Below, piece by piece: positions 1-9,701 of a stretch of 64,000 bases of DNA. A program made the position numbers and the translations under genes. The notes beneath the pieces are model-generated. The model was not told where the DNA came from and did not search any database. It was given only the letters and a program-made list of their open reading frames with translations. This stretch comes from Ascaphus truei (lineage: Eukaryota > Chordata > Amphibia > Anura > Ascaphidae). Location: positions 72,638,580 to 72,702,579 of the forward strand of contig CM071573.1 of assembly GCA_036426205.1 (NCBI GenBank), written 5' to 3'. The number at the start of each line of letters is the position of its first letter. The first letter of the stretch is position 1.

Positions 1-2944
1 TATAAGGCTTACGCTCAGAGACTTAAAACAGTATCTGGCCAGTGTTTGGCCCATGCTAACATTGTCTTGCTCCCTGATCCCCTTTACTGGGGAGGAGCTG
101 ATCCTGTGGATCTGGTCAACGCCTGTAGTACACTCAATGCCCTGACTTATCCTTGGACATTCCTCTATAGTATCCCGGAACCTTCCGTCATGGTGGCTCT
201 CGCTCACGAGAACGCGATTTACTTTCCCGTGCATGGATGATTGCTTGTTAAAAAAGGATCGTCTCTTGAGCGCTCCGCCGTCGTTTGGCGTGTATCCCTC
301 GGCTACCAGTCCTGTTGCAAACGGGGGACGTATCTCTCTCTCCGGGAGATGACCAACGAACTATTACCAATATCTCCCAACGTAGTAACTGCCACAGTCC
401 CAAGCTCTGATTGTATGCCCGGTTCCCTGCACTCAAATGATATGTCTACATTACCCCTCGCCGATCAGTCCTGTGAGGTCCCCTTGGAGAACACATAGTG
501 TCACAACTAACACTAAGGTTCTTTATCAGAGAATAAGTCCCTAGTCTCTCTATTTCTAGCTTTGAATCCCTCTCTCTAGGTCTTGAGGGTTTCCAGCTTA
601 AACTCTGCTAGACAGTCCTGTCCGCGCTTTCCCCGTCAGAGAAAGAATCCCTAGTTTCTGTTCCCAGGGTTATTTCTGTATTAACCTCTGTGGGGCAGCT
701 CTCTGAGTTTCCTTTGGTAAATCCCTGTTCTCTGTCAGCCACGGTCACGCACCACGCTTCGACGAGAGATCCTGCTCTCTTCTAATACAGAGAAAGGTTA
801 CCTATATGTATTACTCTCAGGCATTGTCTGCATTAACCCTGTAAATTCTTGCTGCTCCCAAGTTAATGCCTTCGTTGTAGCCTCAGAGAATGAGTCCACA
901 AGTCAGACAGCAGAGGTTGCATTGAGGGATTCCCATAACCGTACGGAGTCCTCTAGATATTCTTTGCTTATAATCCCCTGCTTCAGCTCAAGTTTCCGCA
1001 GTTTCGTCTCCGGAGACTTCGGCTAAAGTTCTGGTTCCGTTAATGTATCAGGAGTCAGGTTTTTCCCTAAGCTTAGTCGCAGAGTTCCTTCTCCCGGGTA
1101 TTTCACTGAACCAGCCTGTCGCCCACATAGCGGTGATCCCTGCTTCAGCGCATAGTTCCCACATTATGGAGTCTGCAGTAAGTTCGGTTTCCCAGACACT
1201 CCTTACCAATAACTACTTCAGAGACCAGTACAGTTATGATTAACCCCCGTGTACGTCTGAGTTCTCCTTCCTTTAAGCTTAGGGTTAAAGGCATACGTAG
1301 TCTGTATGTCTCTCCTGGGGTTCAATTGTGTTCCCAGGAATGTTTGCGGACGCACGGTTTTTCTCCCAAAAGTGACGCTTTTTCATATAGATCTGTAAAA
1401 AGCTTGCATACTGTTTCCCTTTTTGCTGATTGTGTCTTACTAGTTTTGAGACTCTGAGAGGTAATGATTCTCCTTCTGAGTCTTGAGGCCTTTCTATAAG
1501 GGGTATCCTGTCTGTGGGGCTCTCCTGATTTCTCTTCTCTGGCTATCCTTTGGGGATCAGCATATCTGCGGTCACTCCCTTAGTACTGTCTGAGGACACC
1601 ATGCACATATTACAAGTCCTGGGTTTAAATCTGAGCTTTTTAGCTGTCCTGCCCTTTGCTGAAACCCAGTCCCTCAGTACTGTGTCTAAATATGTCCCAG
1701 CAAACATGGGGGTTACTCGGGGGGGAGATTAAAGGCTCCTGTCTTAAAGGGATTATTTTTTCTCACATGTCCAACAAATTTTAGAATTCAGTAAGTGTTC
1801 TATGTCACTATCAATACATCTGATTTTTTTCCCTAATCAAACCCAGCATACCCTCACTATCGGTTAGGAGTCCTTGATCAGATTTTTGCACTAGAAAACC
1901 AACAATTCATGTTTTGTCAGGTTAGGTACTCCCTGTGGTTAGGGCCATTGCAGTTTTAGAGAAGACTCTTTGTACTCCTAAGGTGCATGTCATTAAGAGT
2001 TTTTCATAGTTCATACTGTTGCTTGTTGATTCTCAGGGCCCTGTCACTGAGGTACAGACTTCAGCTTCTGATGTTAGCTTCCCTCCAACCCACTACCTGG
2101 CTCTGCCTTTTTCTCAAGCTACTGATTGAAGATCCCAAGGACTATTCCTGATTCACGACATATTATCTCCCATGAAGATTTCCAGTATGGAGAGCTCTAC
2201 TGTTGTTTGCTTCTTCTGCTCCTGCTAAACCATGGGTTTTGTCCCTCGGAATTTTCGGTTGCCCCTGTTATTTCCTCTCAGTTGGAAATATCTCTGTACG
2301 TATCCCAAGATTTCGGTCCCTATGCCTGGTTTACTGCTTGCCTTGTCACTTCCATACCAATACCGGGAGATTGCTTCTAAACAGCCTATACCCTTACAAC
2401 CATTACCTGGGAGCCTTCTAGAGGAAAAATTCCTCGCAAATCCAACGCAGAGTGTAGCCAAGACTTTTCTGTTACAAAGTTTTCTCCTGGTGTTTCGATC
2501 AACTATCAGGGCCGCGGATCCTAGATTCAGGTTTCTATATTAGGACTGGCTTTCAGTGGGGTTCTTCTACCGTTTTTGCTCTGGAACTCTCTGGTTCTTC
2601 ACAGACCCTGGATTTCCAAGACATTTTGCGACGCAAGCCATGTACCAAGGATGTTTCCTCCCATCAATCTTATAATCCAGAACTGTTACTCACCAAAGAC
2701 TGCTCGTTTACAGATGCCCTTCTACCTAAAGAATTTTAGGACAACTCCATGTCCCAAGGCCCATGGATGGTCTGTTCTGGCCAAAGTTCTCACCGGGGGT
2801 GTGGGGGTACACTAAGGACTAACAATGAGGTCTTGGAGTACGACTCTAAGCCCCAATCCTAGACGGTTTCAGAACAATTCCCGGGCCTCCAACTCTATGA
2901 GTGCTCATGTTCGCCCGGAGGTCTCGCGTGAAGGGGGGGGGTAC
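1..2944 (+). mobile_element. Degenerate internal region of a probable Ty3/gypsy-like LTR element
   Basis: This stretch is pyrimidine-rich on the + strand and has no open frame longer than about 100 codons. I recognise no gag, protease, RT or integrase motif in it. It is assigned to an LTR element only because it runs into a polypurine tract (2931-2941) and an LTR-like sequence. The frame across that junction reads RRSRVKGGGTV, which resembles the C-terminal tail of many vertebrate gypsy polyproteins. It may be a non-autonomous or heavily decayed copy. The left end lies outside the window. Confidence 0.35.
2931..2941 (+). promoter_or_regulatory. Polypurine tract of LTR element
   Basis: The run AAGGGGGGGGG sits directly before TACTGTAAGG. 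A purine run just upstream of a TG dinucleotide is the usual primer site for plus-strand synthesis of an LTR retrotransposon. It supports reading the following sequence as a 3' LTR. Confidence 0.4.
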
Positions 2945-4130
2945 TGTAAGGATCCGCTCCACTGGTTACTGGTTACCTTACCTTGCAGACCGGTGCAGTT
3001 CTGGAACAGCTTTCCTGAGGTTTGCTGCAGTCCTGGACTTCACTCAAAGCAATACACATCTCCTCTGGTATCTACTGCAGCTGTGCAGCTTTCATCATTG
3101 CAAACTTAACTTGCATTCACTCATTAGGGGCAGTACCTTCACACCCCCGCGGGGATTGGCCCGCGTGGCCTTTAAGTATTGCTTGCCCATAATGCTCCTT
3201 GCCGAGCATAGTCCTTACTGAATGTCAACTGTTTTGCCACAAGCTCTCGCTTGTTTCCCCTTTGCTGATACCAGGTCACCCCTGTCGTACTTTCCACGCT
3301 GTTTCCTTACAAGCCGTTTGTTCTCCATATGCTGATTCCAGGTTACCGTCTCATCCTTCAGCTCCCTTCAAGCCGCTTGTTCTCCCGAGTGCTGAAGCAG
3401 AGATTCGTTCCTGCGTCCTTCGCCCCGATACTGTCCTACTAAGTAGTGGTTTCGTCCCTGGCGTTGCCAGTCCTCCTTGATCCTGCCTGAAGCGGAAGGT
3501 TTCCCTGTATCTACAGACTTCCTGGTTCCTGGGCCTTATTCTTTCCCTAATATAGAGAGGCCGTGTCCTGGTTCCTGTGCTGTAAAACAGTGGATTCCCG
3601 TGCCCTGCTCAGGACTGTTTTGCGTCTGATAGCACTGAGTGACCCGTGCAGCAAGACAGGACTGTTACATTTTGAGCTATTATGGTCTGCATACCCAGTA
3701 TCCTTGTGATTCCAGCACCAATGTGGCCCATGGTACGTCGCCCTTTGCGTTCGCATTTAAGTGCCTAACCCCGCGCTACCTAAGCGATATCAGGGTTTCC
3801 TCTGATCTCCTATGGTCCGAATCCTGATGGACACTATGTTATCTGACGTCTCACGGTATCGACCCGGGCGAACAACGACACGCTGTCTTCTCCCTAATCC
3901 TAGATCCTGCGATAATATGTGACTACGAATTCTGACGCAATCCGGATAGCCTGCCTCTTGGCTCAGTCTGGTGCTTTTACAACCCCACCTCAGCCTCGCG
4001 GTCCGACCCTGGTTTGTGGCGAGCAGAACCCTGACACAGTCTTCTCCATTAGACATCTCCCTGGTGCTGGAATACACCAAAGCCCATTCAAGTGTCTTAT
4101 GGTGGAAAACTGCTTAGTACAGTTAATGTA
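2945..4130 (+). mobile_element. Probable gypsy-type LTR (approximate 3' end)
   Basis: The start TGTAAGG follows the polypurine tract. A U3-like part contains a GC-rich segment and CCTTTAAGTA, a weak TATA-like site, near 3168. It is followed by about three imperfect 60-70 bp direct repeats at 3238-3427, each with a 'caagccgcttgttctcc' core and 'tgctgattccaggt'. The C/T-rich tail resembles the U5 of frog gypsy LTRs. I could not find a matching terminus or target duplication, so the right edge is only approximate. From 4131 to about 4450 I see no gene or repeat. Confidence 0.4.
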
Positions 4131-4451
4131 GACCTAACTCTTTAAAGGCTCAGCCAATGTGAAATGTTTGCATTTATGCTGGTAGGAAAAGTATGTAGAT
4201 CTTCAAAACAAAAACAATGTAAACTCAATTTCTATACAAGTGAGGAAGAAATCAGCAACACCAAAGGAAAGTCTCAGTACAAGAAGTCTGAGGGACATGT
4301 CTGCACATTGGAAATGGTCTGTCTCATGGTGAAAATTTACTATTGACCAGTGATAATGGGAAGCAAGTAAAAGGGTACATTAAAAATATATTCATCTATT
4401 GCATGCTGTTTGGGTGAAGATATTGGTGACCTTTTGTTTACCATAGGGTTG

Positions 4452-4979
4452 CAATGCTAAATAGTCTAAGTATAATTGTAGGATGGATAAGGAAATATAT
4501 TTATCATCTTTCCTGTCTTGCCTTCAAATACTTTCTGGGCAAGCTACTCGTCTACCTGAACAAGCTCCTCACCCCTACCACATGCAGCACTTATCATCTG
4601 AGATCTAACTCCAAAAGACTGTTCATGGTCCCAAGGTTCAGCAAAGTATCCGTCCGCTCCTCCTTCTCTTACCGTGAACCCCAAGACTGGAACAATCTAC
4701 CAGATACTCTCACAGCCGCTACCAGTCTAAGTTCTTTCAAAACTAAAGCTGTCTCATATTTTAATCTGGTCTGGAACTGTTACATACGCCTATAACATAT
4801 ACTATCTCTTACTGTGCATTCAATGTCTTGTATATAATGTATAACCTTGCTCACTTAATGTAACTATGTATTTGTAACCATGTATCTGTCATCATAACTC
4901 TGCCCAGAACATACTTGAAAACGAGACGTAACTCAATGTATTACTTCCTGGTAAAACATTTTATAAATAAATAAATAAT
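4452..4979 (+). mobile_element. 3' end of an L2/CR1-type LINE, copy 1
   Basis: An open frame at 4454-4795 ends in the C-terminal signature of L2/CR1-clade reverse transcriptases (QDWNNLPDTLTAATSLSSFK, matching the family pattern WN.LP..l....sl..FK). It is followed by a ~180-bp 3' UTR and an A-rich tail of TAAA units at 4967-4979. Only the last ~110 codons are present, so the copy is strongly 5' truncated and cannot be functional. A near-identical copy lies at 6126-6521 and a diverged minus-strand copy at 31372-31756. Confidence 0.8.
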
Positions 4980-5165
4980 ATGTGGAGATGGTGTTGTTTA
5001 TTAGATTGACAAAGACAAGTGGGAATAATACAGTATATTCAGACTTCAGAGACATAGAATACAAGCGGGTCCCCTTCCTACAGTATATTGAAGTGACCCG
5101 AAGCTGCCAAGTATATGTATGCTAAGCTGTTTGTGGTTGAACAGTACAGGTGCAGTAGAGTACTG
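4582..5165 (+). repeat. Left copy of ~585-bp direct duplication
   Basis: This begins at ATGCAGCACTTATCATCTGA and ends at GCAGTAGAGTACTG. It repeats at 6126-6714 with only a few substitutions and a small indel. It contains the LINE 3' part plus ~185 bp of following sequence that is not LINE ('gatggtgttgtt...gggaataatacagtatattc'). Because non-LINE flank is duplicated too, this is a duplication of the locus and not two independent LINE insertions. Confidence 0.9.
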
Positions 5166-6125
5166 ACAAACACACAAATGCTTATCGCTCTCCGACTATT
5201 CAATATATGGTATATTATAGCTCATGGTTCATAGGGTAAAAACTAATGGATACATAAATCCAAAGGGGGGGGTTTAAGCCCCCCGTGGAGCAAGAAACCC
5301 AGGGCTGCACTCACTAGAGAGGGTAGGAGGGACCACACAATATGTCCCGGGCCAATAGCCTGAGCTACGCAACGCAAAACAAAAAAGGTTTATTTATATA
5401 CAAGGGAAAGGAGCATCAGGGGGTGTGGGGTAAATGGGTAAAGAGAAGTGCTTTAAAACATGAGGTGGGTAGGTGACCAGGGCAGAGCAAGGTCCCATAT
5501 ATCAGGTATACTGAAGGTATAAATGTATTCCCAGTATATATGACACTGGGGGTACTAGCTGATATGAGACTTGGATGGCCAGAGGAGCAGAGTATGTACA
5601 CTTATAGCAGCTAGCAATCAGGTAAGGTACATGTGGGTGAATCTAACACTAATGATGTATATCTTAGCTGTTAGTGTCCCAAGCTGACATCAAAGAGACA
5701 CCTGGTGGGTGTCCACACATCTGTACTCCAAAATTGCCACTGTAATAAATCGGGCGCATATAAATTCACAGTTGAACCCCTACAATAGGGAACTATAGGT
5801 ATAAATAGCCTCCCGCAAGAGTGCTGTGTACTCCAGCCTAAATACTGTTGTGAATCAGGCACATATAAATACACAGTCCCCTGTGGTGAGAGACCGTGCG
5901 CATGAACAGCCTCCCGCAAAAAAGCTATATATTGCTGTATCACGTCACACAAGGCTATATAACAGGCATGAGAGGTGTGTAAGTCAAAAGACAAGGCTAA
6001 TACAACCCGTTCCGCCGCGTGGCTGGTGATAGACTCGGTACAGCAAACTCTCCTGGCCACATCCTGGTCGCCCCTATCTAAAACCGACGGGCCGTTTCGC
6101 ATAGGAACCTATGCTTCGTCAACCT
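5166..6125 (-). mobile_element. Penelope-type terminal repeat (pLTR) with hammerhead-like end
   Basis: This ~960-bp insert lies exactly between the two copies of the 585-bp duplication. Its right (5' on the minus strand) edge coincides with a hammerhead-like motif, as in the Penelope-type copies at 54053-54975 and 45155-46400. It includes an internal hairpin (GGGGGGGTTTAAGCCCCCC near 5266) and two related ~100-bp segments near 5740 and 5850 ('cgcatataaattcacag' and 'cacatataaatacacag'). I see no coding capacity. The assignment rests on the ribozyme motif and architecture, not on protein homology. Confidence 0.55.
6085..6123 (-). ncRNA. Hammerhead-like ribozyme, Penelope type, 5' stem I lost
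   Basis: Read on the minus strand: UUGACGA (consensus CUGANGA, first base changed), one extra A, a perfect 7-bp stem II (GCATAGG/CCTATGC, 2-nt loop), GAAA, a 3-bp stem III closed by GCC, and a GUC cleavage triplet. The 5' half of stem I would fall beyond the insertion edge, where the duplicated target begins, so it cannot pair. It is probably inactive as it stands. The core geometry and the perfect stem II make chance unlikely. Confidence 0.6.
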
Positions 6126-6714
6126 ATGCAGCACTTATCATCTGAGATCTAACTCCAAAAGACTGTTCATGGTCCCAAGGTTCAGCAAAGTATCCGTCCG
6201 CTCCTAGTTCTCTTACCGTGAACCCCAAGACTGGAACAATCTACCAGATACTCTCACAACCGCTACCAGTCTAAGTTCTTTCAAAACTAAAGCTGTCTCA
6301 TATTTTAATCTGGTCTGGAACTGTTACATACGCCTATAACATATACTATCTCTTACTGTGCATTCAATGTCTTGTATATAATGTATAACCTTGCTCACTT
6401 AATGTAACTATGTATTTGTAACCATGTATCTGTCATCATAACTCTGCCCAGAACATACTTGAAAACGAGAGGTAACTCAATGTATTACTTCCTGGTAAAA
6501 CATTTTATAAATAAATAAATAATATGAGGAGATGGTGTTGTTCATTAGATTGACAAAGACAAGTGGGAATAATACAGTATATTCAGACTTCAGAGACATA
6601 GAATACAAGCGGGTCCCCTTCCTACAGTATATTGAAGTGACCCGAAGCTGCCAAGTATACAGTATGTATGCTAAGCTGTTTGTGGTTGAACAGTACAGGT
6701 GCAGTAGAGTACTG
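6126..6714 (+). repeat. Right copy of ~585-bp direct duplication (with LINE 3' end copy 2)
   Basis: This is a near-identical copy of 4582-5165. It includes the LINE C-terminus and tail (to 6521) and the unique flank to 6714. One substitution (TCCTAGTTC for TCCTCCTTC near 6206) introduces a stop into the LINE frame. From 6715 to about 7400 I see only AT-rich sequence without genes or recognisable repeats. Confidence 0.9.
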
Positions 6715-7399
6715 TACATATCTCTACTACAATCTGTTGTTAACATAAGATTTTTTTCAAAGACTTTGTTAAATATGAACATTATTGTAGTCCTGGATGT
6801 AGTGAACATTTCTTCCACAAAATCTTTTTCTTCAAAGACTGCCTTAAAGGCTTTGTTGCTCTATTAGCTTTTAATAAATCTTCTTATGTTCCATGCCGGG
6901 ACTCCTACTTTTCATTTGTATTCTGTAACACTGCAAAGAAATGTGCTTGTACTCTTTAAATTTATGTGGGTAGAAAGAAATTGGCTGCCATTTCTCCATA
7001 TTAAATAATAGTATTCCTGCCTTATGATTTAATGCATGTACAGTTATATAAGTTTCAGGGAGAAGGGGGAAAAAAAGCTAAAACAAATTGTTAAATATTT
7101 TTTGGGAGTACCTTTTGGGAGAGGTTGACTCTTTTCGTGTTTAGATTTTGCCATAACAGAAGAACGGAAAATTGACCATTAAAGATATAACTTATGATGG
7201 AAATGGCACAATGTATTTGGTGTTGCTGAAACCTAATTCTATTAATATTCAGGGTGGCAGCAAGTTATAGGAGAGAGGAACTTCCTTGCATTGAATATTT
7301 GGCTCATTACAGAAAGGATGCCGTCCCCACTTTCAGGCTATGGGTAATATATTTAGTTATTCTCCAGCTTCACTGAATATATATATACAGTATATATAT

Positions 7400-7682
7400 A
7401 ACAAACAGAAAAGAATCCCTAAGGAGCACACAGGTTTACCAAAATATCACAATTAATTTATTAAATTCACATAAAGTAAAAAACAAGTGAGGAAAAGGGT
7501 TAAAATTGCATGGACACCCTGCACTAATCATCTAATTGTGTTGTAACAGATTGCAACTGGGACCAAACAACGTCTAAGTGATATCTAGTGACAGATGTAT
7601 ACAGAAGAAAAAAAGGTAAGGGTTGTGCACCCAGACAATAATGCCTGTGTCTGTGCCTGTGCCTAGACAAATATCTGGACAT
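7400..7682. other. Non-coding flank, possible retroelement remnant
   Basis: A TA-rich stretch (7378-7400) is followed by sequence with 'aatttattaaattcac' and 'ctagacaaatatctggac'. It resembles the sequence at 12480-12510 ('tgatgtccagatataaagtg') on the other side of the foldback transposon, so the transposon probably landed inside an older repeat. No coding potential. Confidence 0.3.
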
Positions 7683-7972
7683 AAAGGGGCCGATTCACTA
7701 AGCTACGTTAACTAGCGCTAAAATGGGTTATATCGCTCGGCCGCAAAAGGCTGAAGTCATAAGCGCTATTCACTAAGGCTGCTCGCGCGTTTACGGCCGG
7801 CCTTGGCCAAAAGGGCCATAGCGCACAATCACCTTTTCCCCCCTGTTATCGTGCTAAAAGTTATTTAGCACGATAACTATTATAAACAAAGCAGCCTGTA
7901 AGAAATGCATGGAGATGCTGCGTCTCAATGCACGGTTCTTACAGGCGATCGTGCTGGCCAAATATGATTTTT

Positions 7973-8245
7973 AATACTAGTGTATATGAGCAGGGGGTCT
8001 TCTGAGCTGAACCGCATTTGTTTCAGGTCTGAGGACCCCCTACTTCAGGAGTTACAGGCCCCTTTATGGGGTGCCGGTATCCCCTGCAGAATTTCAATGT
8101 CCCGGTCACTTGACGCGGGAGTTTTAAAGTGCAGGGGATACCGGCACCCCATAACGGGGTCTGTAACTCCTGAAGTAGGGGGTTCTCAGATCTGAAAGCA
8201 ATGGGGTTCAGCTCTGGAGACCCCCTGCACATCTACACTAGTATT
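7973..8245. repeat. ~270-bp palindromic module, element 1 copy
   Basis: The ends AATACTAGTGTA and TACACTAGTATT are complementary, and the arms (for example CCTACTTCAGGAGTTACAG and CTGTAACTCCTGAAGTAGG) pair along most of their length around a centre near 8110. The centre holds a GGTCACTTGACGCGGGA segment. The same module recurs at 37114-37386 and 37473-37745, half of it at 39123-39212, and a collapsed form at 8331-8373. It is probably an independent foldback unit that has been multiplied inside the larger transposons. Confidence 0.8.
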
Positions 8246-8274
8246 AAAAAACAGATAACAATAAATAATAATTC

Positions 8275-8307
8275 ATTACCATAGCGGCTATCCGCTATGG
8301 TAATGAA
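8275..8307. repeat. Perfect hairpin ATTACCATAGCGG/CCGCTATGGTAAT
   Basis: This is a 13-bp perfect stem with a 4-nt spacer. Related hairpins are at 8399-8433, 37419-37447 and 37770-37803. They lie beside the palindromic modules and are separate from the long arms. Confidence 0.85.
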
Positions 8308-8330
8308 GCTGCATTAATGTACATTTTAAT

Positions 8331-8373
8331 AATAGTGTGTGGGAGCAGGGGGTTCCCTGCTACCACACAATAT
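8331..8373. repeat. Collapsed form of the palindromic module
   Basis: AATAGTGTGTGGGAGCAGGG and its complement CCCTGCTACCACACAATATT are separated by only a few bases. The outer ends match module 37473-37745, with the interior deleted. Confidence 0.65.
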
Positions 8374-8398
8374 TAATAAAAATACATTAAAGCAGCTT

Positions 8399-8433
8399 CA
8401 TTACCTTAGCGGCTATCCGCTAAGGCAATGAAG
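8399..8433. repeat. Hairpin CATTACCTTAGCGG/CCGCTAAGGCAATG
   Basis: A near-perfect inverted repeat with a 4-nt spacer. It recurs at 37770-37803. It is followed at 8456-8487 by another hairpin (GTTTATTGGGG / CCCCAATAAAC). Confidence 0.8.
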
Positions 8434-8718
8434 GGGTTAAGGCATAACAGCATGTTTATTGGGGACAGTTGCCCCCAATAAACATAGCAATATACCACAC
8501 ACACCCCCCCGCCCCCTAACACATACACTACATCAATGTGCAAAATTACTATTATCCGCATATGGATAATAATGCATTTGTCCATTAAATATACATTAAT
8601 ACAATAAATACATTAAATACATGTTGTACTCACCCTTGTCCAAAGGCCAGCCGCATCTTCCTCCCCGTCCATACACTGGGGTGCTGAAAAATATACAAAA
8701 TAAGAAAAAGTGCCAAAC

Positions 8719-8782
8719 TAATGTCCCCTAACCCCTTAATGACATTAGTGGTTATTAACCGCTACAGTCATTAAGGGGTTAA
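8719..8782. repeat. Hairpin of the CCCCTTAAT family
   Basis: TAACCCCTTAATGAC pairs with GTCATTAAGGGGTTA, and a second inner stem GGTTATTAACC lies between. Counterparts are at 38500-38556 and 39279-39333 in element 2. Confidence 0.8.
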
Positions 8783-8835
8783 GCCACCCTGACCCGATAC
8801 CCACCCTTCACCCATTTATTTGTACACTGGCTTCA

Positions 8836-8936
8836 TCATGTGTATATATTATAATATATATATTATAATATATATATATATATATATAATAATATATATA
8901 TTATATAATCTATATATTATATATATATATTATATA
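8836..8936. repeat. AT-rich low-complexity tract
   Basis: Interrupted (TA)n repeats. They directly abut the left end of the ribozyme-bearing dimer and occupy the place where a PSE for its first unit would be expected. Confidence 0.9.
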
Positions 8937-9030
8937 TTTGCAAATACAACTGTATGCTCATCTGATGTCTTAGGCAGGTCTGCAACCCCGCCTTTCCCCA
9001 TCATCACCCAACATACAGCACTTCCACTGC

Positions 9031-9060
9031 AGCAAGGGATTCTGGGAATGACATGCAAAT
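9031..9060 (-). promoter_or_regulatory. DSE-like octamer + SPH site, unit 1
   Basis: On the minus strand ATTTGCAT (9053-9060) is followed after 4 nt by TTCCCAGAATCCCTTGCT (9031-9048). The first is the OCT1 octamer and the second fits the ZNF143/SPH consensus at nearly every position. The pair forms the distal element of vertebrate snRNA genes. The PSE position for this unit (about 8880-8900) is now a TA repeat, so this copy looks disabled. Confidence 0.6.
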
Positions 9061-9179
9061 GAGCACACAGTGTCACGTTTTGCCTCAAAAACCATTTTTA
9101 ACATGGTTCCCTATAGGCTTAAGCTTGCTGCATGGTCACAGCTTTGAGTTCAGCCAGGGTTAAGGTGCATAACCCAGAA

Positions 9180-9234
9180 AACCACCCACAGACAGCTGTT
9201 TCGACCTTGATGGGTCTCATCAGTGTGGGGTTGA
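9180..9234 (-). ncRNA. Hammerhead ribozyme, unit 1 (type I, intact core)
   Basis: On the minus strand: stem I 5' strand CCCACA (9229-9224), CUGAUGA (9223-9217), stem II GACC/GGUC (9216-9213 with 9206-9203) with loop CAUCAA, GAAA (9202-9199), stem III within the palindrome ACAGCTGT (9199-9192), cleavage triplet GUC (9193-9191), and stem I 3' strand UGUGGG (9190-9185). Every invariant core residue is present, stem I pairs over 6 bp, and cleavage is predicted after C at 9191. The palindromic stem III is too short for a stable monomer. Such stems typically act as dimers, or rely on stem I/II contacts. Confidence 0.88.
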
Positions 9235-9281
9235 TTTTAACTGGGTATGCATGAGAGGCTATGGGATAGGCTATACCATAA

Positions 9282-9461
9282 TATGAGTTAAGTTATGGTG
9301 AGTAAAAAAAGTGACAAAACCCTCCACAGGAAAGCAAATAGCAAATACAACTGTATGCTCATCTGCATGTCTTAGGCAGGTCTGCAACCCCCCTTTCCCA
9401 TCATCACCCAGCATACAGCACTTCCACTGCAGCAAGGGATTCTGGGAAATGACATGCAAAT
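9282..9461 (-). promoter_or_regulatory. snRNA-type promoter: octamer + SPH (DSE) and PSE
   Basis: On the minus strand, octamer ATTTGCAT (9461-9454) and SPH/ZNF143-like TTCCCAGAATCCCTTGCT (9448-9431) are followed 128 bp after the SPH site by CTCACCATAACTTAAC (from 9302, a 21-bp box to 9282). That box starts like vertebrate PSEs (CTYACCNTAACTT). The octamer-to-PSE distance of ~150 bp matches snRNA genes. Counting ~45-60 bp past the PSE, transcription would start near 9225-9240, right at ribozyme unit 1. No clear TATA box follows, which suggests the RNA polymerase II type. Confidence 0.6.
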
Positions 9462-9577
9462 GAGCACACAGTGTCACTTTTTGCCTCAAAAACCATTTTT
9501 AACATGGTTCCCTATAGGCTTAAGCTTGCTGCATGGTCACAGCTTTGAGCACAGCCAGGGTTAAGGTGCTACCCAGA

Positions 9578-9630
9578 AACCACCACAGACAGCTGTTTCG
9601 ACCTTGATGGGTCTCATCAGTGTGGGGTCG
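9578..9630 (-). ncRNA. Hammerhead ribozyme, unit 2 (type I, intact core)
   Basis: Same layout as unit 1: CUGAUGA (9620-9614), stem II GACC/GGUC (9613-9610 with 9603-9600), GAAA (9599-9596), palindrome ACAGCTGT (9596-9589), GUC (9590-9588). Stem I pairs over 5 bp (9587-9583 with 9621-9625); the sixth pair is lost by a deletion in the 3' strand. The core is identical to unit 1, so both sites keep every conserved base while surrounding sequence has diverged. Confidence 0.87.
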
Positions 9631-9643
9631 ATTTTAACTGTAT

Positions 9644-9644
<1 letters not shown>

Positions 9645-9692
<48 letters not shown>

Positions 9693-9701
9693 TATATATA
9701 T

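Larger units (their letters stand above)
8940..9640 (-). repeat. ~400-bp-period tandem dimer with hammerhead ribozymes (satellite-2-like)
   Basis: Two units (8940-9245 and 9341-9640) share about 300 bp at high identity, from GCAAATACAACTGTATGCTC to CAGTGTGGGGTYGATTTTAA, with a start-to-start distance of 401 bp. Each holds, on the minus strand, a hammerhead ribozyme, then an octamer with an SPH/ZNF143-like site. A PSE-like box lies in the ~95-bp spacer. No protein is encoded. The architecture (tandem unit of a few hundred bases, hammerhead, snRNA-type promoter) matches what is known for newt satellite 2. It could be a short satellite seed, or a retrozyme-type element that lost its ends. It lies inside element 1. 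Confidence 0.85.

Noticed and set aside
1..2944. Short frames that might be exons of a host gene
   Set aside because: No plausible splice-site-bounded block with recognisable protein; composition and the downstream polypurine tract fit a decayed LTR element better.
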